Below, in pieces: positions 1-11,297 of a stretch of 64,000 nt of DNA (positions are counted from its first letter, which is position 1; the number at the start of each line of letters is the position of its first letter). Origin of the DNA: Tricholomella constricta (Eukaryota; Basidiomycota; Agaricomycetes; Agaricales; Lyophyllaceae); contig JAACJP010000002.1 in the NCBI GenBank assembly GCA_013368375.1, positions 1,302,001 through 1,366,000 of the forward strand, written 5' to 3'. Made by a program: the position numbers and the translations under genes. Under the pieces are notes generated by a model. The model had not been told where the DNA came from. It made no database searches and saw only the letters and a program-made list of their open reading frames with translations.

Positions 1-1838
1 CACACGAGCTTCTTGCCCTCGAACTCCTTGAGCTGGGTAATGGCGTACTCGTCGATGGGGTCGACAAGAAGCAGGACCTCGAAGCCCTTCTTCTTGAGCA
101 CCTCGAGGAAGGGTGAGTCACGGGTTGCAGCGAGGGACTCGCCAGTGAGGTAGTAGATGGACTTCTGAACCTCGGGCATGCGGGTGATGTAGTCTGCGAA
201 AAAAAAATCACGTCAGTTAGATGACTACCAGAGGAAAGACGCGTCCACACACCCTTGAGCGACACCTGCTCCTCAGTCGACTTGGTCGAGAAGAAGCGGA
301 GGAACTCAGCCAGCTTGCTGCGGTTCTGGGCGTCCTCGTGGATACCGAGCTTCAAGTTCTTGCCAAAGGCCTCGTAGAACTTGGCAAAGTTGTCCTTGTC
401 CTCCGCGATCTCGCTGAGGAGATCCATGCACTTCTTGACGATGTTCTTGCGGATGACCTTGAGAATCTTGTTCTGCTGAAGGGTCTCACGCGAAATGTTG
501 AGGGGCAGGTCCTCTGAGTCGACGATACCCTTGACAAAGTTCAGGTACTCGGGGATAAGGTCCTCGCAGTCATCCATGATGAAGACACGGCGAACGTAGA
601 GCTTGATGTTATTGCGCTTCTTCTTAGACTCGAAAAGGTCGAAGGGAGCACTGGAAATTCCATGAGCATTCGTCCACGGATAACGACATTGAAAAATATG
701 TACCGTTTGGGAATGTAGAGGATGGCCTTGAACTCCAGCTGACCTTCAACGGAGAAGTGCTTAACGGCAAGATGGTCTTCCCAGTCGTTGGTCAGGCTCT
801 TGTAGAAGGCACCGTACTCTTCGGGGGTGATGTCGCTGGGGTTGCGAGTCCAGATGGGCTTGGTCTTGTTCAGCTCCTCGTTCGTGGTTTCTGTCTCCTT
901 GACCTTCTTGGTCTTCTTCTCCTTCGGCTTCTCGTCTTCATCTTCAACCTCCTCAATCTTGGGCTTCTCGCCCTCCTCCTCCTCCTCAGCCTCAGCCTCT
1001 TCGTCCTCAACCTCCTATTGATGACCGATTCTTTAGCCCTGTGTAAATTTTATAAAAAAAAGTGGCGACGTACCTTCTCGACCTCCTTGGTCACCGCCAA
1101 CTGAATGGGGTAAGAGATGAACTCGGAGTGCTTCTTGACGATCTCCTTGATCTTTTTCTCCTCGAGGTACTCCAGCTGGTCCTCCTTGAGGAACAGGCGG
1201 ATCTCAGTGCCGCGGCCGAGAGGTGGGTTGACTGTATCGGGGGTGATGGTGAAAGTGCCGCCGGCCGCGGACTCCCAGATGTATTGTTCGTCATCGTTAT
1301 GTTTCGACACAACCTGGACGCGCTCGGCTACGAGGTAGGCGGAGTAGAAACCGACACCGAACTGTCCAATCATGGAGATATCGGCACCAGAGCTAAGCGC
1401 CTCCATAAAGCCCTGATCAGAGACGATGTATGTCAGATCTATTATATCGAAGTGGAGGAGACATAAAAAATGCTTACCTTTGTACCTGACTTCGCGATGG
1501 TACCGAGATTGTTGACCATGTCGGCCTTGGTCATGCCGATACCGGTATCGCGGATGGAGAGGACCTTGTTCTCCTTGTCGGGCACGATGCGGATGTAGAG
1601 CTCCTTTTCAGATTCGAGCGCCGTGGTATCCGTCAGGGACGCGTAGCGGATTTTGTCGAGAGCATCGGAACCGTTGGAGATCAGTTCACGAAGAAAGATT
1701 TCTTTGTTGGAGTAGAAGGTGTCTGTGGGATGGAATGGTTAGATCGTGTACAGGGAAATGCACCAAGGTCGACATACTGATGATCAGGTCAAGCAACTGG
1801 CTGATCTCAGCCTGGAATCCGAAGCTTTCTGTCGCCAT
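1..1838 (-). CDS. HSP90: Heat shock protein 90 chaperone, partial (C-terminus beyond left edge)
   Basis: Cytosolic ATP-dependent chaperone that matures kinases, receptors and other clients. The start at 1838 opens [16 protein letters not shown], the usual fungal Hsp90 N-terminus. Six exons join in frame: 1838-1778, 1722-1478, 1412-1074, 1014-704, 650-253 and 193 to the edge. The GHKL ATPase motifs are present: [28 protein letters not shown] and GQFGVGFYS. An acidic charged linker rich in E and K follows (around 1014-880), then the middle domain including [11 protein letters not shown]. The C-terminal dimerisation domain and the expected MEEVD tail lie outside the window. A canonical heat shock element is found about 210 bp upstream. 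Family identity is certain from motif order and near-complete conservation; only the exact splice sites are my inference. Confidence 0.97.
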
Positions 1839-2043
1839 TTGTCTAGAAAGATGCTCAGGATCGATGGGGCAAGTGCACGATTGTAATGAGATACTAACGA
1901 TTTCGGTTGGATGGATTAAGGAGTATGAAAAATGGAAAGATGGGATTGAGGAAAAACGGCGCGTCCAGACTTTATGTATACCAATTTTTTAGTTCTCGAA
2001 GAATCCGAAACTTGCCTTTTTGGGAATTGTGGCGGAAGGTGGT

Positions 2044-2058
2044 GGAACCTTCGAGAAC
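2044..2058. promoter_or_regulatory. Heat shock element upstream of HSP90
   Basis: The sequence contains GAA-cc-TTC-ga-GAA, a perfect three-unit nGAAnnTTCnnGAAn element for heat shock factor, about 205-220 bp upstream of the HSP90 start. A second, imperfect run with inverted TTC/GAA units lies at 1993-2009. Binding is inferred from the known HSF consensus. Confidence 0.75.
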
Positions 2059-2847
2059 GATGCCGTCAAAGTTCCCAGCGCTCTCCTGCAGCTCTTGCCT
2101 CAGCTGGTGTTGATGATCATAATCGACAAACGCTTAGATCGATGGCCCCGTGCTGATGATAGCTGTGGAGATGTTAAACACGTTGAACACACGTTTTAGT
2201 TGAATTTCTACCTCCGCTACAGAATGCCACAACCAAGCCACAACCCACGATAGCAACAAATGCGTTTCAACGTTGCGGAGGATCTCGCTGTTGGCCTCAC
2301 TGAAGAACTTCCTTATTTGGTATTTTGATCGTGTTTTGTTTGCTTCCTTCCTTCATGTCTGGCGCGTGGTCCTCCATTTCCTCGACTACTTTCGTCACAA
2401 AAATCCTATATTCAACATCGTACCGTGATCTTGACGCTTTCGTCGTCGTCTAAGGCTCAAGCTCGCTCCCCAGTTGTCATAGGAAAGGAACGAGGGAAAT
2501 AGTTGGAAGGGATATGTAGGATATGGGAGTGTTCGTGCCAGAAGACTGTGTCTGGAAGGAGAGATAAGAGTGTGAGTGGAAAGGAACGGGCTCGCAAAAT
2601 GTGATGGTATAATGTCGGGGACCTGAATCGAGGCCGGCATGTGGTGCCCGTCACAAATCCGCGACATACGGTGATGCAGGTCGCCGCGTTTCCTTGTCAG
2701 TACGGTACTTGAGATCTGAGAAAGTGTTTGCAGCTCCCACGATGATCCCACTGCAAATATAAGTAAGTGCCCGGCGGACCTCATAGAATTCCTTCAAAGT
2801 GGGCGGAGCATACTCTGCCATCAACCTTTCTCATCACTACTTAAATC
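2059..2847. other. Intergenic region between HSP90 and the monooxygenase gene
   Basis: Shared upstream region of two divergent genes. A 129-codon minus-strand open frame (2784-2395) has no recognisable domain and unlike composition, so I treat it as chance. Nothing else recognised. Confidence 0.6.
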
Positions 2848-5045
2848 ATGGCCGAAGCTGGCATAGTCTGTATCATTGGTGCAGGCGCAGCTGGGCTTGT
2901 CACTGCCCAAATACTTCTCAAGGATGGGTTCGACGTGCAGATTATAACGCGTGATAAATCTGTCGGTGGAGTTTGGGCCAGGGAGCGAATATATCCCGGC
3001 CTAAATTTAAACAAGTGAGTGAGTGAATGAACCCTTCACGAAGCGGGTTAACCATTCTTTCCTCAGCGTGCATGGCGAATTTAGATTTTCCTCTTTGTTT
3101 ATGCCTCCGCCATCGAAGGCGGAAGAGTCTGGTGGCCGCCTAACTGGCGATGACTTGTGCGCGTATATGGAAACCTTCGCGAACATGTTCTTGGATGGTA
3201 AAATCAGGTTCGAAACAGAGGTTCTTGGGATACGTCGGTCGCCAAGCGGCTCCTGGTTCGTCACGACAGAGGATCGCCGAAGTGCTGACCAGCAAGTTTT
3301 GGAATTCTCTCGCATCGTCCTTTGTACAGGGGTACGCGTTCTGGAATCACAAGGCTCATACAATGCTCAATGTTTGACAGGGTTGTAGCAATCCAAATAT
3401 TCCTGGGTACCTATCGCCTGTGGAAGCGGAGAAATCTCGTTTTCGTGGTTTAGTATTCCACTCGACAAAATTTCGCGATCATCTGGATGCTCTTCTTCAG
3501 AAGGAAAAACCCGCGGTCCCCGGGGAAAGCGTGGACGGTGGTTCTATCGTCGTCGTCGGTGGTGGGAAGTCCGCTCAGGAGTGAGTCCCGGAACTTTCGT
3601 AACATGAAATGTTACCCATTGCTTTTTCCTGCAAGTATCGCTGCTTGTCTTACAAATTTTGGGCGGAAAGTTGCCGTCGTGTTTGAGACTACTGACGCGA
3701 TCCTTGCCGTTTCATCGCCGCTCCCAGACTTTATTCGCAAGAGCAGGTGGTTTATGATTCAAGTTCTTTCGTTTGAGTTCTCACACCTCTTCAGATTTTT
3801 GGGGATTCTTTCGCCTCACATAGAATTAAAGACGCGCCTCGAGTGTGTAGAATGTCTTCCGTATGCTCATTGTCGCTGACGTGCTCTCTGACTGGTAGAC
3901 GATTTCTACATACAACATGGTTGGGAAGCAAAATCGTTCATTTCATCTGGGACAAAATTACTTCCAGCTCCGTGAGCACCTTCTTCACTATCTATATGTT
4001 GTATTCTCATTCCTGCTCCAGCTGGACGTATACTCCGTGCCAAAAAATTCACCGTTGCGAAACGCTCACTCGATGTTTTGGGGCATCCGAACCAACGATG
4101 AGGGTGCTTATCGTGCGAACAGCTTCCATGGCCTCGTCAGTTCCGGGAAAATCGAACTTGTTGCACCTGCGCGTGTTCAGGGCTTCGGTGACGATGGTCG
4201 TTCGCTGACTTTGAATAATGGGAAGATACTTCCGGCTGATGTCGTCATTCTTGCAACCGGATACACATCCTCCTGGACCAATATTTTCGATGGTGTGTTC
4301 CTCGAAGGACCAAAAATTCAAAGCAGAAGCTCATCGTTTCGCTTTTCCAGATGAGACCGCCGCAGAGCTCGGCATCAGTAGGCACCCACCACTCATGAAG
4401 GTCGCGGACACTTGGAACTATACATCCTTGAATAATCCACCATCCTCTCGCCCAGACAATGAACAATGGGCTTCGTCCATCTATCGAGGTATCGTTCCGG
4501 CTAAAAATCTTGACAAACGCGATTTTGCAATCAACGGCGCAGTGGTATGTTCTGTGCGTTATCCCAAGCATTATTAGATCTCCTTATCACAAGACCTGGC
4601 AGTTCACAACGAACAACGGCTATGCATTCGAGGTCACAGCTCATTGGATTTCCTCTTACTTCCTTAGAGACAACATGCGCCTACCATCTTCGGCCGAGGA
4701 AGCGCTTGCCAGTGCAGAGCGCAACTCGGCGTGGATGCGAAAACGGTTCCCGGATATGTTGCTTTGGGTAAATGAGAGCTATAGTAGCGGTTTGGCGTTC
4801 TGGACGTATGTGACTCCGTATCTGCGGCTTTCATTATGGGGGCACTAAAGCTGTTTCTATTCAGCTGGCCGCAACTCGTCGACGAGTTGTTAGAAGACAT
4901 GCGCTTACCAAGTATGCGCAGTGGTGGCAACTGGTTGACGTGGCCTTTCAAAGTTATTGACCTCAAGGAAATTGCCAACGTTGGGGACCAACGTCGGTTG
5001 AGGAGAATGCCCCATCAGGAAAATCTGAATTTGAAGGAGGATTGA
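2848..5045 (+). CDS. Flavin-containing monooxygenase (FAD/NADPH-dependent)
   Basis: Probable NADPH-dependent oxygenase of the FMO / Baeyer-Villiger class, acting on a small molecule that cannot be deduced. Ten exons join in frame to 570 residues: 2848-3014, 3067-3331, 3381-3580, 3636-3746, 3795-3842, 3899-3971, 4022-4292, 4351-4544, 4603-4805 and 4865-5045. Visible motifs in order are the N-terminal FAD Rossmann fingerprint GAGAAGL, the FMO-type signature FRGLVFHSTKF, the second (NADPH) Rossmann loop VVGGGKSAQ, and the ATGYTSSW motif before the C-terminal part. No signal peptide is seen and no biosynthetic cluster surrounds it. It converges on the aldehyde dehydrogenase gene, 800 bp away. Class assignment is firm; substrate unknown. 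Confidence 0.9.
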
Positions 5046-5845
5046 GCGCAAAATGAAAGCTCGATTCAAGTCAATTTTTAAAAAATAATTGGACTCGGAG
5101 CTCATCAAGAGACTCTCCAACAAAAAAGAATAACAAATAAGGAAACTTTACATTAAGAGCGGTCGTAGAAAAATATGATTCTTTCAAGGTATCGTCGCGC
5201 CGAGTTCAATGAGTGCTACTACTGAGTGCCGTAGTGTGAAGTTGTGAGCACCGGGGCCCTGACCCGTCCGGAGACTGGACTTCGTAGACCACTGTGATCG
5301 AAGAAGAATTCAGATTGAAACCGATGTTTCCCACAACCAGATTCATATCACGCTTTCATAAGTACGTCAACACTTCAAAATCGATTTTTTAAAATTGGAA
5401 GATTCTTGGCGGCAGCTTTGCATCACCTGTCCTTGTGCGCACTGGATATGTGATTGCCCATGGCCACTGCCAACGCCAGCATTGACGCCCAAAGTTCCAA
5501 AGGGCCGCAGCTACAAGGCTGTCCGTGGATGTCAATTAAAGAGGATGGAGTTGGCGCCATGACTGTAAGAGAGCAAGAGCGTCAGTGACGCCACCCTGAC
5601 GCCACTGGGGTAATGTGACGCGGCTGCCCCTGAAAGCTTAAAGCGCCCGTTGCATTTTCTGCGTCAACGTTTTCATGGCGTCCAAGTCAAGAGATTATTA
5701 TTCATTCACTTGCAAGATTCCAGAATCCCGTGGTATAAAATTTTATCGACTGAAAGCAACTAGAAGTATATGATTACCATGTAATAGTTCCATAAATGTA
5801 ACGGTATCCAAGAAACAGAATCACGACTCGCAGCTCGCTCGCCAT
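5046..5845. other. Intergenic region between convergent genes
   Basis: Two 3' ends face each other here. I see no open frame of substance, repeat or RNA gene. It includes a stretch rich in short TGACGC-like words (about 5580-5625), unassigned. Confidence 0.5.
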
Positions 5846-8297
5846 CTATTTGCGAGCAGCACGGATGAGGGCAAGAAGCCCACGGATCCGGGCACGCCAG
5901 CCATCGGCGTAAAGGAACCGGATAAGACCGCTCGAGAACTCCCTACAAGACGTGAAAATTCAGTCTCATTTAAGTTAAGTGGACAACGTGAGGGAAAACG
6001 TGCGCACCAGCTCTGCAATAATGATCGCATTGGATAATCCAGAACTTTGGGAATGCTGGTCTGGATAAATGATGGCCACCTGTCCATCATGACTGCTTTC
6101 ACATTCGTCAAGGAGCGAAGGCCCTCGGGACCGCCTTTGCGGAGAAAGTAGACGTCAGTCGCGACCATGAAATAACGAGACTGTAGAGTACAAACCGAAT
6201 CTCCCGTAGCCACTGTACTTAGTGCCACCGAACGGCAAATCTTGGCTGAAGTGGAATGTAAGTAAATTGGACAAACCGTTCCGCAAGGCAGGGCACTTAC
6301 TCGACCTGAATTACAGTCAGATGTCAGTAGTTTCGAGGAAATATATACTGTACTCACATAGAATACTCCGAAGTCATTGATAGAAACCATGCCGCACTCG
6401 AGTTGTTTTGCCACCTTCAAGGCCTGTTGTTGGTCTGGACCAAAGACGCTAGCAGCAAGACCGTATCGAGTGCCGTTTGCGAATTCAATTGCCTCGTCGA
6501 CGCTTTCATATGGCATCAAGACAGCGATCGGTGCGAAAACTGTCAATGACGCCGGTAAGCATAACTACCGCTGATTGAGAGGTGATTTGACGAGGTACAT
6601 ACGTTCCTGCTGGGCAATATCCATCGATGGGTCGACAGGCCCGACAAGAGTAGGGGTGAAGTAGGCACCATTCTCTAGGTAGACATGATTGTATGCGGTA
6701 CCGTTTACGATGTTTGCACCCGCCTCCTCAGCGTCGCGGATGATCCGCTCGAGACCTTGGAATCGTTCACGGGAAATCATAGAGCCACAGTCGATGGTCG
6801 ATACGTATCCCTCAGGAGATGGCGCTAGGACCGACCCTGTTCGCAGTGAGATGATACGTTTCGAGAGGATTGCGTGTAGCTCATCATATTGTGAGGAGTG
6901 AACGATCAATCTTTCGATACCGATGCAGTTCTGTCCCATATTCTGGCTAAAAGAATGAGTCAAGGCGGAGTTTGCGATAGGTAGGGCAACAGTACGAACA
7001 AGATTCCACGCATCCAAAGACTTGCCCATTTTTCTAAATCCGTTCCAGGAAGCACGATTGCAGGGTCCTTGCCACCGAGTTCCAATGTTACGGGAGTAAG
7101 GTGCACTGTCGCAGCTTGAGCAATCTAGCCCCGCGAATGCCTCAGTTACAATTCTTTTCACCAAAATAGGGACTCGACTGACCTTGCGCCCAACCTCCTC
7201 AGAGCCAATAAATGTAATGTGTTTAATGTTCGGTGATGTTGTCAGAGCATCAGCTTGCTCTGGCCAGCAGCACACGACCTGCACGAGTTCCTGGTCATGG
7301 CCACAAATACGGAGGCACTCATTAATGGCCCCGACAAACCAGGTCGTAGACCAAATGACATTCTCTGAGCACTTCAAAACGACACCATTGCCGGCAAAAA
7401 TAGAAGCTAAGATTGGCGACCAGGCATTATGCAGAGCTGTGCATCGACGTCAAGATCGACAGAGATGTGCGCAGAGAATCAGAACGCACGATAATTCCAG
7501 GACACAATAGCGGCGACGACACCGAGGGGCTCATAGTGGACCTCGGATCTCTTGTAAGAGAGCATGAAGTTTCCTGCTCTGGTTTCCGGTTTGAGGTAGT
7601 TTTCTCCGTGGTTAATCAACCACTCCATTTTTGAACACGTCGTTAAAATTTCACCAAGCGCCGCATCAATGACTACATGATAACTCAGAGCCGGCTCCGA
7701 AGGAGACAAGTAAACTACTCACGCGTCTTGCCCGAGTCACGGCACGCGACCCGCGCGCAAACATCCTGATTATCCACAAGCCATTTCAACAAGCTCCTAA
7801 TAACACGTCTCCTCTGGGTAAAAGTAGTTTCACGCCACGATTTTTGGGCATCCCCAGCCTTGAGTATTTTCTCCTCGATTTCTGCTTCATTGTCGGCAAG
7901 GAAAGTTCCAATGTGTAGGCCGGTGGCAGGGTCAAAACTCGTAATGTATCGTCGTCCGGGGACATTCATGGGGGGCATTACTTCTTCCGTGTCCAAATGT
8001 GACTCCAAATGCGGATTTCTGATCGCGAAGGACTCCCACTTGGGATCTGCTGGCTGTTGGACGCTGTCAGCAAAGATAGAGTAATGCTTTGGAAAGTGGA
8101 CGAACTTGTGGTGCAGTATATGAGAAGGGAACTGCACTGTTGTGCATTTTCTGGTACCGTTGGAAAACGAGCCAGATCCCAAAAGCGAAGAAAAGGGAGA
8201 GAGGGTAGACTACGTCAATTCCGGTCTGGTCGTCATCGTCCGAGCCAACGTTGACGGGTATCAATGGGTGCAGAATAAAGGAAATGATAGCGTTCAT
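5846..8297 (-). CDS. MSC7: Membrane-anchored aldehyde dehydrogenase, Msc7-like
   Basis: NAD(P)-dependent aldehyde oxidation. Closest in layout to yeast Msc7, an ER-associated aldehyde dehydrogenase whose mutants alter meiotic sister-chromatid recombination. Eleven exons join in frame to 629 residues: 8297-8106, 8053-7723, 7672-7490, 7436-7183, 7124-7000, 6946-6603, 6539-6358, 6305-6301, 6245-6196, 6134-6008 and 5942-5846. An N-terminal hydrophobic segment (VVYPLSLFFAFGIWLVF) predicts a membrane anchor. The active-site glutamate lies in VTLELGGKDPAIV and the catalytic cysteine in QNMGQNCIGIERL; the LPFGGTKYSGYG motif follows. The eighth exon is only 5 nt long. I chose the first ATG after the last upstream stop in that frame; an upstream TTG-initiated extension is not credible. 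Confidence 0.9.
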
Positions 8298-8827
8298 ACT
8301 GCCAATGCAAGGGCACTGGGGGGATGTGGCTTCTGCCAAATAATGGAACCACTCTCAGCGTCAAAGCCCAACGGACACTGGACAACACGCGACAAACAGC
8401 GCGTCACGTGATTCGCCTCCAACTTCTCACGCTCACCCGATTGCGGAAATGTGTCATAGGTTTAATCTACAAACTCGTATACTAACAGGACCTAAGTTCA
8501 TAATAAGAGGCCTCCGAAGCACAAGCGCGTGGAGAGCATATTTAATGTGTGGCTACGGGTATAAGAAGAAGGACAGGACAGAGAGACACGAATGTAAACT
8601 TTATATGGAGGTACTGAAGATGCGGTGATGGTGATTTGAATACTGTGACCGTATGGGGTGAATTGAAGGAGTGTAGGTCAACGGGGGGTGTAACGAAGAA
8701 GATGGAACGAATTGGATGGGTGTAAGAGGATGCAATGTTCAGTCAAGTCCAGAGTTCTCAGATAGGGTTGTAAAGTAGTAAGAAACGATCAACAACATGG
8801 ATATTATGAGCGTATCGCAGCCACAGA
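8298..8827. other. Intergenic region: aldehyde dehydrogenase promoter and SMI1-like 3' flank
   Basis: Holds the upstream region of the aldehyde dehydrogenase and the 3' flank of the next minus-strand gene. No convincing gene seen. Confidence 0.5.
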
Positions 8828-11016
8828 TCAAGTCGCCACAGGAGACTCTACCGTACCTTTGACACTGCTATTGGAGTCCCGCTTTCTCCCTAGATTTCCG
8901 AGCTTTTTCAGTCCAGCCAAACCGCTCATTGTCTTCTTACGTATTTTCCCGTCTTTGCTATCCGAGGTCACAGATGTGATGGACACGGTATCGGCATCGC
9001 GCTCTACGTCCTGCGCTTTGGGTTGTTCCTCCTCCTCCTGTTCCTCCTCTGGTTGGACGGTCCCGACAACCCCACCCCCACCGACCAACCGGATGGTGGT
9101 ATTCGGATCAAAATCCTCCACTTCCACTGGTTTCGACGATGACTCCACAGCAACATCAGCAATTTCAGTCGTCATAAGGTCCTGCACTGGTATCGCGGGT
9201 ATTTCCGAAGGAATAGACGCAGGTGACGACGGTGTGATCGGTTTCGTATCCATCGCGGGCGCAGAATCAGCGAGAAGGTCAGGAATGTCAGTCTTCCGTG
9301 ATGTGGACCGCGGTGTGGTGTTGGCAGCGGTCGTCTTCCGTGATCGTGCAGCGGGACTTGAGGCGAGGGCAGACCCACTTGCACTTGCGTTTTCTTGAGG
9401 GAGTGAGGGCGAGTGTCTGGACGAAGAGACAAAATTTGAAACTTCGCGCATGCCGGCACTCCGGCCCGATTCCAGATCCTCATTGAAGGAGGATTGAGAA
9501 GAGTCAGGAGGTGTGGATATTGGCAAGATATCGTGTGGCTGAGGAAGTTCGACAGGCAGTGGTGCAGGCGGCCTGGTTACTGATATGGTGGGCAGGGCGG
9601 AGAGTCCTGATCGGCCAGTGTTGGTGGGTTGTCCAAGGGCTGGTGCAGCAGAGGTTGGGGCGGGAATGGTTTCATCAACGTCTGCGAGAACGGGTATTCC
9701 AACCTCCACGCTGGATTGGTGTGTTATTTCCAGAACGGCAGGTTCCAATCCCTATTGAAGACGTCAGAGGGGCGAAAAGTCAGCGATTCGAACATCAACT
9801 TACCTTATTTTCTTCCTCTGCTGGTAAAAGCGAGGTGTCCGTTATCACGCCCGCTTCATGCCACCTCCTAAGACTCCGGTCGGCCCATGCTTCCAAAACA
9901 TTCCAACCTCGGTATTCGCCATTTAGACGCAATCCACCCCCAGAGCCTACATCTCCGCCGCCATCACCCTGACCACGTCCGGTTCCATCGTAGAAGTAGC
10001 TTTCATAACCGAGATCGTCTTCGCTATCATCGCTCCCTTCAGTCCCCGTACCAATCTCAATGCCTTCACCGCTTTCCAGCTCTTCCACAAAACTAGCCAG
10101 CCATTTCGCCCAGCCTGCCGGACCATCACCCCTCCAAAGGACAACCTTGGTATCGAAATCTCGCCCAAAGACTATTACTTGCCCAACCGATCCAGCTTCA
10201 TCAGGGTTTAGATCCACACCGACATAGTTGCCCACTTTGTCGGCGATAAGAGGGATCCAGCCACGCTGAGAGTACTCCTTGCGAATCCAACCGGGTGGAA
10301 TGGACTGCATTACTTCTCGTAACCGATGATTAGCACCTGTCGCGGGGTCCTCGTCAACTTCCCTCCAGAATCTCCATTCCTGTAGGACGTCTTCAAGGGG
10401 AAGAAGCTTCAGGCCGAAAAATAATCCCTCTGAGCATCCAGCTGCAGACTCGGCCTCTTGTCCGTCGACGCAGAGATATGACTCGCGAATGGCAGAAGGA
10501 AGTGCAAAGCCGAATTGCATTTCTATCTCTGCGAGATCCTGGGGAAGAATTCCATAGTTGAGGGTATCTCCAAGTTCGGGGTATTCGCGACTGAGCCAAG
10601 CGCGAAGACGATTCCACGTACTTGATAAAGGAGGGTGGGTGAATTTGGGTGAGAGAGGGGTATGTGTGGGATTATGGTGGGTGGGAAGCAGTGATGCTGA
10701 TGCTGGCCGAGAGTTTAAACCAGCACTAGAAGGCATAAGTTGGATTGGAAAGGCAGGCTAAGAGGAAGAACACTTACGAAGTCGGGACATAGCCATATGC
10801 ACCAGGGCCCTGGGGTGGATATGTATATGAAGGACTCATAGATGAGTCCAAGTCAGGAGTTTGAAGAGCCTCTGGATTGAAGGCATCAGAGTGAGGGGTA
10901 AAAGTGGGTGACGAGGTGGGCAGCGAAAAGGCTTCATGGGTGGAAGACAGCGCCTGGCCTTTCCTTGCATACTGGGTGGTATCTGTAGACGAAAAGAGCG
11001 ATGATAACCAGCCCAT
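8828..11016 (-). CDS. SMI1: SMI1/KNR4-like (SUKH domain) cell wall regulator
   Basis: In yeast Smi1/Knr4 links cell-wall integrity and calcineurin signalling to glucan and chitin synthesis. Three exons (11016-10778, 10725-9804, 9751-8828) join in frame to 694 residues. The start MGWLSSLFSSTDT is typical of the fungal family. A Pro/Ser-rich linker leads into the SUKH fold, with WNRLRAWLSREYPELGD, then IEMQFGFALPSAIRESYLC, then GWIPLIADKVGNYVGVDLNP, VIVFGRDFDTKVV and WLASFVEELESG. The remaining C-terminal half is low-complexity, Ser/Pro/Glu-rich and probably disordered, as in the yeast protein, ending with a basic GLKKLGNLGRKRDS stretch. It shares a 281-bp divergent upstream region with the kinase gene. 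Family assignment is strong; function is by homology. Confidence 0.9.
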
Positions 11017-11297
11017 GGTAGCGAAGGACGAGCGAGAGCAGCTGGAGAGCAGGCCCTGGCCTTGCGCGCAAACTACTTTGTGTCACTGACTGTCACAATT
11101 CTGAACAACATCACACCTATTCCCAAGTTCCCGCGCATCCTTACGTAACTCTCCCGCCTCCTCTCGTCGTACCAGCAGTCCAAACCTCAATCGTCCCGAC
11201 AATATAAATTCCCGGTCATGTCTCAAATTATCCTCTTGATCAGTGTCATCTCACTGCTCCAACTGTCCTTCGTTATTCCAAGCTATCATCAACTTCA

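Noticed and set aside
2395..2784. 129-codon minus-strand frame upstream of HSP90
   Set aside because: No domain, composition unlike neighbours, and it lies in a divergent promoter region.
8298..8339. N-terminal extension of the aldehyde dehydrogenase
   Set aside because: It would need a TTG start; the ATG at 8297 directly precedes the expected membrane anchor.
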